This document shows positions 16,594-25,900 of a stretch of 33,870 bases of DNA, one piece after another. Position 1 is the stretch's first letter. Every line of letters starts with the position of its first letter. The notes below the pieces were generated by a model that saw only the letters and a list, made by a program, of their open reading frames with translations, searched no databases and was not told the origin of the DNA. A program made the translations under genes and the position numbers. The DNA is from Bdellovibrionota bacterium (GTDB lineage Bacteria; Bdellovibrionota; Bdellovibrionia; Bdellovibrionales; Bdellovibrionaceae), in assembly GCA_963170155.1 (NCBI GenBank), contig CAUJGP010000013.1, positions 1 to 33,870 on the forward strand, read 5' to 3'.

Positions 16594-17577
16594 TCATTCT
16601 TCTCTTTCCTCCTCTCCGGTTCGATTAGGACCCCGCCCAACTCCGGCCCCCGGTTCGTGACCACCCTCAATCAACATCGTTGGGTGGGGGTGGTCACGAA
16701 GGCTCTGCCAGGGGGCCGGTGCTTGGGCGGGCGGTGTAAGTTCCTGATCTGCTTTTGAAAAACTTTGTTTTTCAAAATTGTTTTCTAAAATATTTTCCCG
16801 AAATGGTTTTCGGTTTTTTTTCGGATTTTTCTCCCAAGTATCTTCTGGAGTTTCAAAAGCAGCAGATAGCATTTTTTTAAGTGGCATCCGTCGATTTAGA
16901 AGCGAACCTTCAGCACCAAAATCATCTTTACTAAATTCTGAATTTAAAAAAGTAATTGGAGCTTTCTGACTTCTCACAAATTCTGCACCTGAAAAAGCTC
17001 TAGCCACTGTAGCTTGAATGACTGAACTGGAGCAGCCATAAATCAATAAATTTACATTCCTCATTGATAAATAACCATGACTGATCCTTAAATACCTGTC
17101 CCTTGCTTTAAGGGTATTTTCAATCTCTATGGCAATTCGAATGGTTTTATTTGCTCCTTGTAGGTCAACCAATAAATCTGGAAACTTATCAATTCTATTC
17201 ACTCCCAATAAAATACAGGTTTGGTATTGATCTTTTGAAAGTTCAAATTCAGTCCATGCACTAAGTAACTTTCCGGTCCGTTCTAGTTGCAAAAATATGT
17301 TTGCAACTAGAATATCGTGATTCAAAATATAAAGGCTCTTATTTGGTGCAACTGAAACTGTGGCCATTTTTTTACCCTTGGCTGAAAGATAAATTAAGCC
17401 ATGTTGCTTCTGTGACTTGAAAAAATACCCGCCAGTCACTAGTCTATTCCAATGATAGTACTGTTGAGTTGTTTGATTGAAGCAAAGATGCTCGAAGAAA
17501 ATCTCTTTCGTCAAAAATCCAAACCGTCCTGCAAAATTGATTGCGTTTTGCAAAATATCAAAAGAGCTTCTATTCAC
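16594..17577 (-). CDS. Replication-relaxation family protein (PF13814-like), candidate DNA-processing factor
   Basis: The N-terminal region (about 12-75) is a winged helix ending in a wing of the form GGYFFKSQ...LIYLSAKGKK. The middle domain has D134 in FPDLLVDL, E151 and E153 in IAIEIENTLK, and K157. This arrangement of Asp, Glu-x-Glu and Lys resembles a PD-(D/E)xK nuclease-like core, as in Replication-relaxation proteins encoded beside conjugation genes of other bacteria. Residues after about 282 form a Pro/Gly-rich, poorly folded tail encoded by the nested inverted repeat at 16632-16731. It is the last gene of the transfer operon, three bases after the lipoprotein gene. This is where a relaxase gene often sits, and no other relaxase is visible. 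Whether it nicks DNA is not established. Confidence 0.72.
   Translation of the reverse strand: MNRSSFDILQNAINFAGRFGFLTKEIFFEHLCFNQTTQQYYHWNRLVTGGYFFKSQKQHGLIYLSAKGKKMATVSVAPNKSLYILNHDILVANIFLQLERTGKLLSAWTEFELSKDQYQTCILLGVNRIDKFPDLLVDLQGANKTIRIAIEIENTLKARDRYLRISHGYLSMRNVNLLIYGCSSSVIQATVARAFSGAEFVRSQKAPITFLNSEFSKDDFGAEGSLLNRRMPLKKMLSAAFETPEDTWEKNPKKNRKPFRENILENNFEKQSFSKADQELTPPAQAPAPWQSLRDHPHPTMLIEGGHEPGAGVGRGPNRTGEEEREE
16632..16731. repeat. 100-bp nested GC-rich inverted repeat, oriT candidate
   Basis: Three pairs of perfect arms are nested: CCCGCCCAA (16632-16640) with TTGGGCGGG (16723-16731); CCGGCCCCC (16643-16651) with GGGGGCCGG (16711-16719); and TTCGTGACCACC (16654-16665) with GGTGGTCACGAA (16689-16700). 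The loop is 23 nt. The block is much richer in G and C than its surroundings. It lies within the 3' end of the Replication-relaxation gene and has no following T tract that would make it an ordinary terminator. Origins of transfer typically carry such arms near the nick site. Confidence 0.6.
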
Positions 17578-17580
17578 AGC

Positions 17581-17874
17581 TTACTCATTCTTTTGGTTCT
17601 TTGTAAGTTTAGGCTTCAATTTGAAATGACCCATAGTGATCTGACCATCAATAAAAACTGGATCAACCCAAGTGAGTTCCATGACCGCTAACTCTGGGTT
17701 CTTGAGTGATTCTGGAATTTTTAAATTACTTCCAATTTCAACTTGTCGGATGCGGACTAAACAAGAAGTCTTACCATCTAAGATTATCTTAGCTCCCTCG
17801 AGATTTCCGCATTTGGGTGAATGAGCGCAGCCAACATAAATGACCATCATTGAGAAATATAAAATTAATTTCAT
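17581..17874 (-). CDS. Small lipoprotein (VirB7-like or entry-exclusion candidate)
   Basis: A 97-aa protein with a lipobox ending at C16 (IYVGC). The mature part contains two more cysteines (SPKCGN and TSCLVR) and a short beta-rich region. Its ATG overlaps the stop of the coupling protein gene (TAATG), so translation is coupled. Small lipoproteins in conjugation operons are usually VirB7/TraV-type core-complex subunits or TrbK/Eex-type entry-exclusion proteins. Position after virD4 rather than between B6 and B8 favours neither. The lipoprotein assignment is good, the role is inference. Confidence 0.65.
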   Translation of the reverse strand: MKLILYFSMMVIYVGCAHSPKCGNLEGAKIILDGKTSCLVRIRQVEIGSNLKIPESLKNPELAVMELTWVDPVFIDGQITMGHFKLKPKLTKNQKNE

Positions 17875-19547
17875 TAAGCCCCCTTTCTTTGAGTGTTATT
17901 TTCGACATTTAAAATCTTCATCAATTCGGTATTTTCGTTTTCAGTTGAGTTTTGATCTGTTTCTTCGGGCGTTTGATTTTGGATGGCTGGCAAACTTAAC
18001 GGCAAGACTTTGGCGGGATGAGGAAATCTCACGTCTTCTAATATATCTGGCGTTTTTCTAAATTTGAGTCTGACTGGCAAGCTCCCAGTTGAATGCGGAA
18101 TAATAATAACCGCCTCACCAACACCCAGATCTTGTTTAAAGACATTTGGATGGAATTTAAATTCTTCAACATCTCTGACAGAAGCTTCTCCTGTTTTCTC
18201 AGATCCAAAAGTTCCAGAGGTTTCACGTTCCGTTCTTTTTAAACCTTGAATCGTACCTATGGTTTGCGAAAAATATTCGGCGGACTCTGGTTCATTGGTC
18301 CTCATAAATACTTTCAAATTTGAATTTGATAGGATGGTGTTTTTAATACCATCGCCAAGGCCCGCCAAGTCACCCAAGGCTTGGTGTGCAAAAACCACTC
18401 CCACATTTGCACTCCGCGATTTGTTTAGTAGACTCACAAAACTCTCAGTTAAGTATTCTGTAAAGTCATCCAAGTAGATGCTAAAGAACTCTTTATTTTT
18501 TGATGTTCCGAGATGCCTTGAAGCCACAGCACTTTGAAGACATTGCAGAATGAGCTTACCGACGGTCTTTCCTAGAGTAGGGATTTTTAGCACTGGAAGC
18601 TGGCAATAGATAATTGAGCCCTCATTCAGCGCTTTCTCCAAATCAATATCTGAAGCCTCAGAATTAAAAATAGGTGCAGTATCACCGACGGCCAGAGCTT
18701 GCAGTTGCGAAATTAAACCGCTGGTTTCTTGATTTCGTTCTTCATTTGTTTTTTTCAAAAAATCACTGGACCAGGAAATGAGTTTTTGATCCTCAGTCTT
18801 TTTTGCAAGATGAAAGAGCATTGCAGGGGATCTCATCCCTTCGATAATCTTAATTGGAGTAGGAACAATTTGTGATTTTTCAAAAATCAAAAGAGTATGC
18901 AGAAGTGATTCGTATTGAAGACTTTTGTAATATTCATTTTCAAAGTTGAAAGCTTTAAAAACTCTTTCTGTAACCTCAAGTGCTGTACCATACGATAGTG
19001 GGTTGAATGTGTTACTGATGCCTACGTCACAAAGTGATAAAATCTTTACCTCTTGTTCACGATTGTGAACTTTAGCATAGGAGTAAAGTTTATTGAGCAT
19101 TGATTTATCGGATTTTCCATCAATAATGATGAGCCCTCGTTTTCTTTTTATATCGTCAATAGCCCATGGTAAAATTACTGACTCCGTTTTTCCAGCATTG
19201 GTAGTGCCGACCACTTGCGTGTGCATTCGTCTAAATGAGGGTTTGATATGAACTCTTTTGCCCCTGTCACTAAAGCCTGCAAACACCGAAGATTCGACAA
19301 GTGACTCTCCTAAAACTTCATTCTCAAGATCAGAATATCTAAATTTTGATCTAAGAACTGTTTTAATTTTTAAATAAACTGCTAAGATTAAAATCGTAAT
19401 ACCAAATGCAATCAATACTCGGTATTCAAGGTAAGCCTTAAGAAGGTAGACTCGGTATTTATAGGAAAACACGATGAGCAAGAAACAAATGGCGGCAAAT
19501 ATAAAAAATGAATCCTGGTTATTACTTGATTTCATGTCCTTACTCAT
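17874..19547 (-). CDS. virD4: Type IV coupling protein (VirD4/TraD family)
   Basis: Inner-membrane ATPase that docks the relaxosome to the secretion channel. Two membrane segments lie near residues 10-50 (FIFAAICFLLIVFSYKY and VLIAFGITILILAVYL). Walker A is GTTNAGKTES near residue 117, and Walker B is FFSIYLDDF near residue 355. Family signatures LIIIDGKSDKS and SANVGVVFAHQALGDL are present. I choose ATG 19547 because GGGAGG lies 5 nt upstream; an in-frame GTG at 19553 lies too close to that site. The product is 557 aa, within family range. It overlaps the VirB10 gene by 8 bp. The tail after residue 500 is low-complexity. Confidence 0.9.
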   Translation of the reverse strand: MSKDMKSSNNQDSFFIFAAICFLLIVFSYKYRVYLLKAYLEYRVLIAFGITILILAVYLKIKTVLRSKFRYSDLENEVLGESLVESSVFAGFSDRGKRVHIKPSFRRMHTQVVGTTNAGKTESVILPWAIDDIKRKRGLIIIDGKSDKSMLNKLYSYAKVHNREQEVKILSLCDVGISNTFNPLSYGTALEVTERVFKAFNFENEYYKSLQYESLLHTLLIFEKSQIVPTPIKIIEGMRSPAMLFHLAKKTEDQKLISWSSDFLKKTNEERNQETSGLISQLQALAVGDTAPIFNSEASDIDLEKALNEGSIIYCQLPVLKIPTLGKTVGKLILQCLQSAVASRHLGTSKNKEFFSIYLDDFTEYLTESFVSLLNKSRSANVGVVFAHQALGDLAGLGDGIKNTILSNSNLKVFMRTNEPESAEYFSQTIGTIQGLKRTERETSGTFGSEKTGEASVRDVEEFKFHPNVFKQDLGVGEAVIIIPHSTGSLPVRLKFRKTPDILEDVRFPHPAKVLPLSLPAIQNQTPEETDQNSTENENTELMKILNVENNTQRKGA

Positions 19548-20529
19548 AATCACCTCCCAATTGTTGAAGATTCATGGATTCACTCAAGAGCACATCACAC
19601 TCAGCGCCCATGTTGACTTCGATCCATTCACGTTGGGTCTTGAGTTTTTCACCATAAGAATTAGCTCGGTCTTTTGCTGTGGCAGCTACAGCGGCTTTAA
19701 GCCCATTCTCAACACCACCTTTTGAACGACCTAATACATCAGTTTCCATGCTTCCAGTGGCATAGCCAGCAATAAATGTTGTAATGATTGAGCCCATCGT
19801 ATTCTTTGCACCATCACTATGAACATCGCCTGCAACCCCTGGTTGTCCGTCCTTTCCAACAGCAATTCCGCTAATAGATTTAATTTCACCACTGGGTAGT
19901 GAAATTTGTCTAAATTGAATGACTGCCCTCTCGGACCCTTTTTGAAAACTGGCTTCACCGTAGAATCTTGAACCTGCGGGCAAACGCAACCCTGAGTCAG
20001 TTGTTGAATCCAAGATGCTTTCTGCAAGGATTGGAACGGATTCTTGAGACACCACAAACTTATCAATAATTCTCAATGGGATTCTGATTCCAGATCGAAG
20101 TTGTGTTTTCGCATTTCCATTTTTTGCACCCACAATCATTGAGGTGTTATAGTTGATTTGATTTCCGCTGCTGCCACCACTAGAATTGCCATAAACATTT
20201 CTTAAACCATTTGATGGCGATGAATTCCACATCTGGGTGGCTAGGTCTTGATTTGGATCAGTTTTTGAATTTTCAACTTCATCAGTATGCGCTTTTTCGG
20301 TGGCTGGAACCATTTTTTGCGAAAACTCGATATCTTGTTCTGTCGGTAAAAGAAACGTCACCAGAATAAAAATCAATACTCCGCCAAATAATAGGATTTT
20401 AAAGGATTTAAAATTAACTTCTCTTTTTTCACTAACATCCGACTTTTTAACAAAATGGGTTTTTATTTTAAGAATGGAAGATTTGATTGCTTCAATAAAG
20501 AGACTTACGCTTTTATTTTTTACTTCCAT
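19540..20529 (-). CDS. virB10: VirB10/TrbI-like core-complex protein
   Basis: A bitopic protein linking inner and outer membrane in the secretion core complex. One membrane segment lies near residues 46-63 (ILLFGGVLIFILVTFLL), followed by a low-complexity, Asn/Ser-rich periplasmic linker. The conserved C-terminal domain starts near residue 145 with RIPLRIIDKFVVSQES, then PAGSRFYGEASFQKGSERA and GEIKSISGIAVGKDGQPG. The last 60 residues include the Gly/Ala-rich helical part that would enter the outer membrane. At 329 aa it is on the short side. A strong GGAGGTG site precedes the ATG. It overlaps the VirB9 gene by 10 bp. Confidence 0.82.
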   Translation of the reverse strand: MEVKNKSVSLFIEAIKSSILKIKTHFVKKSDVSEKREVNFKSFKILLFGGVLIFILVTFLLPTEQDIEFSQKMVPATEKAHTDEVENSKTDPNQDLATQMWNSSPSNGLRNVYGNSSGGSSGNQINYNTSMIVGAKNGNAKTQLRSGIRIPLRIIDKFVVSQESVPILAESILDSTTDSGLRLPAGSRFYGEASFQKGSERAVIQFRQISLPSGEIKSISGIAVGKDGQPGVAGDVHSDGAKNTMGSIITTFIAGYATGSMETDVLGRSKGGVENGLKAAVAATAKDRANSYGEKLKTQREWIEVNMGAECDVLLSESMNLQQLGGDYE

Positions 20530-21218
20530 AACACCTCCAAAGGAATATCAATGACTAGGTTCACTTCAGACTTGATTTGCAATTGAATTGGCTTTTTATC
20601 TTCAAAATCAGAACTCGCGAGTGAGACACCATACTCTAGTGGATATTTTGCTGATGGCTTAAGACTTGATAAATAAAGCCCATTAACTACCTTGGATTTT
20701 GCATCCTGAAATACCCAAATGTTTTCGGGTTTAATGGGACGGCATTCTTTGCACCAAAGTCTGCCGCTGATCAAAATAAATCCACCTCTGGATTTTCCTA
20801 TTTTTATAACTTCGAAAGTCCACACATCAACTTGCACCTTTTTATTCCAAACCTTCCAAGTGATCTGCTCCTCCGGCTTCTTGGTATCTACATAGATAAT
20901 AAAATCGGCTTGCTCTTGGCGTTCGGTTTGAAGTCTTAAGTTGTAGCGCTGCTTTTCTGTGATGAGGTACAAATTGGTTTTAGCACCCCACCGTAAAGGT
21001 TTAATGGTGACTGCTTTGTCAAGATATTCGACCTTAAATCCTGATTGATCTCCAATAATAATGGACTGAATAGTTTCAGGTAACTGAATGATGGTTGCAA
21101 TTCCTAGAGCGGTATTTACACTTAATATACCGTCGGTAAAATAGGGAACTGTTTTTATGGGCCCAGCAAAAACAATTTTACTCATCAATGAAATAAAAAT
21201 ACTTTGGATAATCCTCAC
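20520..21218 (-). CDS. virB9: VirB9/TrbG/CagX-like core-complex protein
   Basis: Periplasmic/outer-membrane core subunit that partners VirB10. A short signal-like N-terminus is followed by a beta-rich N-domain: GIATIIQLPETIQSIIIGDQ, VTIKPLRWGAKTNLYLITEK and RYNLRLQT are the typical CagX pattern of TNL-x-hydrophobic-T strands. A C-domain of about 100 aa follows a short linker. The start codon is GTG at 21218, overlapping the VirB8 stop (GTGA), with AAGGAG 8 nt upstream. At 232 aa it is slightly short for the family (about 260-290). Two cysteines (LWCKEC) in the C-domain might form a disulfide or metal site. Confidence 0.78.
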   Translation of the reverse strand: MRIIQSIFISLMSKIVFAGPIKTVPYFTDGILSVNTALGIATIIQLPETIQSIIIGDQSGFKVEYLDKAVTIKPLRWGAKTNLYLITEKQRYNLRLQTERQEQADFIIYVDTKKPEEQITWKVWNKKVQVDVWTFEVIKIGKSRGGFILISGRLWCKECRPIKPENIWVFQDAKSKVVNGLYLSSLKPSAKYPLEYGVSLASSDFEDKKPIQLQIKSEVNLVIDIPLEVLWK

Positions 21219-21805
21219 TGAGAAACTCCTTCAGTCTCTTTGGTGATGAATATCCCCCAGGGGTTAGCCACGCTTCGGTCATCAACTGAGAAATCTAAGA
21301 CGAGTTTTAATTCCGTTGCCGCTTTTAAATTATCAAACTCTGTAATTCGATCAGCAAGGATAGTTGCTTTTTTCCCTTTGAGATCAATCTGAATATTTTT
21401 TGGATAAACGCGCTGAGTGACCTTTTTTTCTTTTACAAACTTTTGAACGTCTAACATCGCTTTTTGAAAAGCTGAAGACATTGATGGAATAACAAAAAAC
21501 TGAGCCTTCTGCAATTGGCTTGTGATATTCTGCTCGCTCCAGTTGTAACGATAGCTTAGATACTCTCGGATGGCAGAATCTATTTGTAGATCAGTTATTT
21601 TTGTTTCGACTTTGGCAATTTGTCCATTTTCAGCTAGGGCAATTACTTTTGGACCACTTTTTACCAAGTAAAGAAGCATTGCTAGCACCACTATCACAAT
21701 CATGATTAGTGCTGCTGACAAAACCTTAAGGTTAAAGTTTGCCTTTGCAAACTCCTCAACCATCTTTGGATATTTTTTAATTTCAATATGTTTTACCTCT
21801 GTCAT
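21215..21805 (-). CDS. virB8: VirB8/TraE-like inner-membrane protein
   Basis: A short cytoplasmic N-terminus, one membrane segment near residues 26-48 (LKVLSAALIMIVIVVLAMLL) and a periplasmic domain of about 140 aa of alpha/beta character. The spacing and the segments LQIDSAIREYLSYRYNWSEQ and KATILADRITEF are typical of TraE/VirB8, which bridges the channel and core complex. The start overlaps the VirB6 stop as ATGA, with AAAGGAGG upstream. At 196 aa it fits TraE (about 190-210) better than VirB8 (about 230). Confidence 0.75.
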   Translation of the reverse strand: MTEVKHIEIKKYPKMVEEFAKANFNLKVLSAALIMIVIVVLAMLLYLVKSGPKVIALAENGQIAKVETKITDLQIDSAIREYLSYRYNWSEQNITSQLQKAQFFVIPSMSSAFQKAMLDVQKFVKEKKVTQRVYPKNIQIDLKGKKATILADRITEFDNLKAATELKLVLDFSVDDRSVANPWGIFITKETEGVSQ

Positions 21806-22686
21806 TTAGGACCTCCTTTGTTAAAGAAATTATTCTTGTTAAATGATTGGATTCTTTCTGATGCGTAAGACCGAGTCGTTGAGATCACATTGCGCGATAC
21901 TTCTTGAACCCGGACAATACGTGCGGGAATGCCAACTGCTGCACCCACCGCGGCAGCTCCAAGTGTGTTTGCAGTAGCTTGCGCACCCTCTGAAATCAGA
22001 GATTTCATTAGTAAGGGCGTAAATAAAAGAGCTAAGGCAATCACAAAATTCATCACAATGAGTGTGACATATGATCCTTCCGTTTTATAAATGTTTCCAA
22101 ATGAAAGTGCCGTGAGCATTGCTGATAAAATTGCCCATAAACATTTCCAAGATGCCACTTCAAATAAGCCTCGGTAGAGATTAGCTGTAATTCCAGCCGT
22201 TCGTGGAAAGATATAGCAAAGAATCATTATTGGTGAGCAGATTGAGAGTAAACACCAGTAGAAATAATAGAGTGCAATAGAAATGTATCTTGAAATATAA
22301 AGCAGTATGAAACTTCCAAAACTTAAGATTGCCATGAAAAGATCATCAAACTTTAGCATCAATACATTTTTTGCTCCTGCATAACTTCGTGATTTTTCCT
22401 CCGCCATTCTCATGAAAGTTTCAAGGCCTGAAAGATTATCAATCCGTAGGGCAATGCCATCACAGATATCTAAAATAGCATTTGAAACTTCTGGGAATGA
22501 AATCAGTAATAGACTTGCCACAAAGGCACGCTTTATAATTTCTGGAAAATCTGGGTCTCCGGATTTCAAATAAGAAATTACTACCGATAATAGAATCGCA
22601 ACTGGCAACATCAAGTAAAAGAGATTTGATAGAGAATGATGAAGGTCCTTTGCTAAACTCCCTAGGACATCAAGATTCGGAATCAT
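21802..22686 (-). CDS. virB6: VirB6/TrbL-like polytopic membrane protein
   Basis: Five to six hydrophobic segments are visible: near residues 22-42, 55-70, 110-140, 145-165, 170-195 and 205-228. A C-terminal soluble tail is rich in Ala, Gly and Ser (TANTLGAAAVGAAVGIPARI). This topology, size (294 aa) and place between the TrbJ-like and VirB8 genes match VirB6/TrbL, the inner-membrane channel component. Sequence conservation in the family is low, so the call depends on topology and order. Confidence 0.72.
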   Translation of the reverse strand: MIPNLDVLGSLAKDLHHSLSNLFYLMLPVAILLSVVISYLKSGDPDFPEIIKRAFVASLLLISFPEVSNAILDICDGIALRIDNLSGLETFMRMAEEKSRSYAGAKNVLMLKFDDLFMAILSFGSFILLYISRYISIALYYFYWCLLSICSPIMILCYIFPRTAGITANLYRGLFEVASWKCLWAILSAMLTALSFGNIYKTEGSYVTLIVMNFVIALALLFTPLLMKSLISEGAQATANTLGAAAVGAAVGIPARIVRVQEVSRNVISTTRSYASERIQSFNKNNFFNKGGPK

Positions 22687-23438
22687 TGACTACCTCCAAA
22701 ACCACCATTAAGGCGTGGTAAGGTTGTAGTTTTAGGAATACTCTTGAAACCTTCTGATAAACCCTGATAATTTTCTTGAAAATTACGTGTGGATAATTTC
22801 TCTTTTCGATTATCATAAGCGAGATTCTGAGCCATGATCTTGAGCATTTGACTTTGGGTGCGCAGAAGTTGAGTTGTAACTCCAATCAAAACCCCAAGTG
22901 CTTGGTTTTGAAGCTTTCCAGCACCTTGAGGACTTACGACTTGGGAGTGAAATAAAATCCTTTCACGCTCTCGATCCACTCCATCGGCATAGTCATATAA
23001 ATTACGGTTCATCGAAATTACTTCAGCCACGCTTTGATCTTGAGCTGAAATAAGATCTTTATCCATTCCATCAGGTACAGGACCATAAACTGCCTGTAAG
23101 GCTCTAAGAACGGCCTGGGGATCTCGTAGATCACCATACACGCCAGCAGCAAACTGAGGGTTTATAACCCTGATTAAATCGAGTCCCGATCTTACTCCTG
23201 AATTCACATCACGAAGTAGATTCAAAGTATCTGCTCCGTTTTCTAAAATGCTTTTTAGCTGCAATACAGTTTCAATGGCTTGCGCGAGAATTTGGGTTAA
23301 GACGACCACGTCTCCGCCCCAAAGATCTGCTCGCGCGGAGCGTGGTGTGACCATCACAGTGACAGTAAATATGATTGCCAATAAAAATCGGCTCATTTTT
23401 TCAGAATACGTTTTTATTATGGTTTTTATTTTATTCAT
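22683..23438 (-). CDS. TrbJ/VirB5-like periplasmic protein
   Basis: A signal peptide with core FLLAIIFTVTVMVT and probable cleavage after SARA is followed by a helical protein of about 215 aa. The mature start, DLWGGDVVVLTQILAQAIE, closely follows the TrbJ pattern, in which a helix-rich protein is exported to the periplasm or minor pilus tip. QLKSILENGADTLNLLRDV continues that pattern. It overlaps virB4 and virB6-like genes by 4 bp each. VirB5-type proteins act as pilus-tip adhesins, but that role is inferred from family and position. Confidence 0.7.
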   Translation of the reverse strand: MNKIKTIIKTYSEKMSRFLLAIIFTVTVMVTPRSARADLWGGDVVVLTQILAQAIETVLQLKSILENGADTLNLLRDVNSGVRSGLDLIRVINPQFAAGVYGDLRDPQAVLRALQAVYGPVPDGMDKDLISAQDQSVAEVISMNRNLYDYADGVDRERERILFHSQVVSPQGAGKLQNQALGVLIGVTTQLLRTQSQMLKIMAQNLAYDNRKEKLSTRNFQENYQGLSEGFKSIPKTTTLPRLNGGFGGSQ

Positions 23439-25900
23439 GCAACCCCTTTCTTTTGCGCCACTCCAAAAGGGGCCAACTCAGTCGCGCGAATTAATGCTTC
23501 TTGAAGAGTTTTACCTTCATCCATTATTTTTTTAATAAACTGATTGTCTCTTGAATCGCTGGTTGAAATCCAATATTCAAGTGGTGAAGGTTGAATGCGA
23601 ATGATCTGCCTTGCTTCACCCGCAATAAAAAATCCTTCACTGTAGAGCCCCTTTCTTTGTTCAAGGGATTGGATTAATTTTAACTCTGTCGTATTTAGCT
23701 TTAAAGTTTCAGATAAGATCTTCGTATCGCCTTTTTGAAGCATCACAAGCTTAGTAGCAGTGTTATTTAGAATTGCTGGTCCGATGCCACTTCCAATAAT
23801 TTCTTCGACACCTTGGGTGATAAAACTTATTCCACTTCCAGTTTTTCGAAATGTTCTAGCAGCATATTCCATAAAATTGGCCGCAGCAGGACTCTTTAAA
23901 AACTGCCAAGCTTCATCAAGGAGTACTCTTTTGGATACTGTTCGATCAGATTCCACTTGATCCAAAATAAAATTGGTTAGGATTAGAATCATGACCGCTT
24001 GCAGATCTGGGTATTGTGACAGTCCCTTTAAATCAAAAGCTACAATGGGGCTGTCCGCGCGAATATGACCTTGTCGATCAAGCATTTTGCCAAATGGGGT
24101 TTGGCCAACCCATGGAAACAAAAGTTTTCCAATTTTCTTTAAACACGCTTCATTAGATTTTTCACAATACCGTGCTAAATCAGAAATCAATGGGGATCGT
24201 GGTACTTTTTCACTGCGAGCATTTTCAAAAATGTGTATGAGTGCTTCTTCAAGCTGCACTCTTTCAAGTCGATTGAGTTTTTCTCCTTCATCAACAATCA
24301 TTTGTTCAACAATGGCAAGCATACCCTTGAGTCTATCACCAGATGGCATCGTGCTTGGGTTTGAAGTTGCAAATGGATTGATGGCATAATTTTCTGAAAG
24401 ATTAATTTCAAAATACTGACCACCTAAAACCTTGGTCATCTTCTCGTAAGATCCTCCGACATCAATAATATAAACTCTTGTGCCTCTGGCAATTTGTTGG
24501 AGCATCAAAAAATTGTTGGCAAACGATTTTCCACTCCCGCTCGAACCAGTCACCAGCATATTGTAATTGGTGAGTTTGGGATCTATTGGATTAAAGGAAT
24601 AAAGTCCACCCAGTCGAGTATTAAATAATACTGTTGGGATATCATCACCCCGAGCTGGACCAAACATTGGTAAGAAATCAACAAGGTTATAGGTTTTAAG
24701 TCTCTTTCCCCTTACTAAAGACATCGGTGCTAGTGGTAAATCTGATTTAAATATTTTCCAAGACCCAACGGTTTCATCACAGGCTTCAGAACCACTCAGG
24801 GTTTTAAACTGTGATAGAACCTCTTTAGTTTTTAGATTTAGAAGTCGTTGTCCATCTCTAGTATTTTCTTCTCTGAGGATTAGGACCAGTTCGCCTTGAA
24901 ATATTTTTTGACCAGTTTCAATAATGTCTCGCAAAAGGATTGTTGTTTGATTGAGTTTGGATTCACTTTCTAAATCGCTGACTCGATTACTTTGTGAATT
25001 TGCAAGCGAGTGTGCCATTCGCCGGTCTCTTTCAAGAGATCTAATTTCTTTGGCTTGATCACTCACATTGAATGAAAATATTAGTTCATATTTAAATGGA
25101 AGAGCTAAAAATCCACTCATCATTCCGGCAAATGTACTTTCCGGTAATGTTTTAAGCGTAATCACTCGGGTTCGCATTTTTTCTAATACGAAATCGTTAT
25201 GATCCAATATCAAATCACCAAACACCAACTGTGCTCTTGGGGAATCACCTCCAATTTGTGTTGTTCGCACTCCAATAGTGGGAGCAATGATATCTTTTGA
25301 CCGAACGGGATTGAAGTAGCTGTACAGTAAATCAATCAATGCATTTTTATTTAACCTCTCGGCAAAAAATCCCATTGATGAAAGAGAGGATTGTACACTG
25401 GTGATGGCTTGATCAAGTGCTTGTAAGCGGTCATCGTAACCCTGACAGAATTCCGCCGCAAATTTCTTGGTGCTTTTGAACTGACTTTGCTTGATTGGAG
25501 CTTCTGTTTTTAAAAATAGAAATAGCCTAGGACCAAAAATCTGATTGTTATCAACAGCTGATTGAATTTTCTCTCTGCGTGATTTATCTAAGAATTTTAA
25601 AAACTCATCATTTGTTGTAAGAAGCTGTTCATGAGCTTGAACTTTCTGTTCATAGTTCGAATCAACTTTTACATAGTATTGGCAGGTAAACCCTTCAGGA
25701 AGGGAGTTTACAAAGGATCGCAAACCCTGAGTTACACTATTGATTCTGGCGCTATCAAAGCACTCAATATCAAGCGGTAAGAGTTCAATTCCTGCACTCA
25801 AAGAGCCATCCCATAATATGGCATGTGAAAATGGTTCTGATTCAAACTCCCAGTAAGGAAGTTCTTCGCAAAGAGGATAGTCGTTCATGGCATTGTTCAA
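23435..25900 (-). CDS. virB4: VirB4/TraC-family secretion ATPase
   Basis: Large cytoplasmic ATPase energising pilus assembly and transfer. The N-terminal domain (about 1-430) has the CagE/TraC pattern, with AGIELLPLDIECFDS and a GFTCQYYVKVD segment. The C-terminal ATPase domain has Walker A VTGSSGSGKS (about 450-459), Walker B RVLLDEAWQF (about 655-664) and FITQGVEEI after it. At 821 aa the length is normal. The start codon is TTG at 25900, overlapping the VirB3 stop, with GGGAGG 6 nt upstream. An internal ATG at 25888 is too far from the ribosome site. This is the most secure marker of the secretion system. Confidence 0.93.
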   Translation of the reverse strand: MNNAMNDYPLCEELPYWEFESEPFSHAILWDGSLSAGIELLPLDIECFDSARINSVTQGLRSFVNSLPEGFTCQYYVKVDSNYEQKVQAHEQLLTTNDEFLKFLDKSRREKIQSAVDNNQIFGPRLFLFLKTEAPIKQSQFKSTKKFAAEFCQGYDDRLQALDQAITSVQSSLSSMGFFAERLNKNALIDLLYSYFNPVRSKDIIAPTIGVRTTQIGGDSPRAQLVFGDLILDHNDFVLEKMRTRVITLKTLPESTFAGMMSGFLALPFKYELIFSFNVSDQAKEIRSLERDRRMAHSLANSQSNRVSDLESESKLNQTTILLRDIIETGQKIFQGELVLILREENTRDGQRLLNLKTKEVLSQFKTLSGSEACDETVGSWKIFKSDLPLAPMSLVRGKRLKTYNLVDFLPMFGPARGDDIPTVLFNTRLGGLYSFNPIDPKLTNYNMLVTGSSGSGKSFANNFLMLQQIARGTRVYIIDVGGSYEKMTKVLGGQYFEINLSENYAINPFATSNPSTMPSGDRLKGMLAIVEQMIVDEGEKLNRLERVQLEEALIHIFENARSEKVPRSPLISDLARYCEKSNEACLKKIGKLLFPWVGQTPFGKMLDRQGHIRADSPIVAFDLKGLSQYPDLQAVMILILTNFILDQVESDRTVSKRVLLDEAWQFLKSPAAANFMEYAARTFRKTGSGISFITQGVEEIIGSGIGPAILNNTATKLVMLQKGDTKILSETLKLNTTELKLIQSLEQRKGLYSEGFFIAGEARQIIRIQPSPLEYWISTSDSRDNQFIKKIMDEGKTLQEALIRATELAPFGVAQKKGVA

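Noticed and set aside
16632-16731. The nested repeat as a simple transcription terminator
   Set aside because: It lies within the coding region before the stop codon, has a 23-nt loop, and no T tract follows on either strand.
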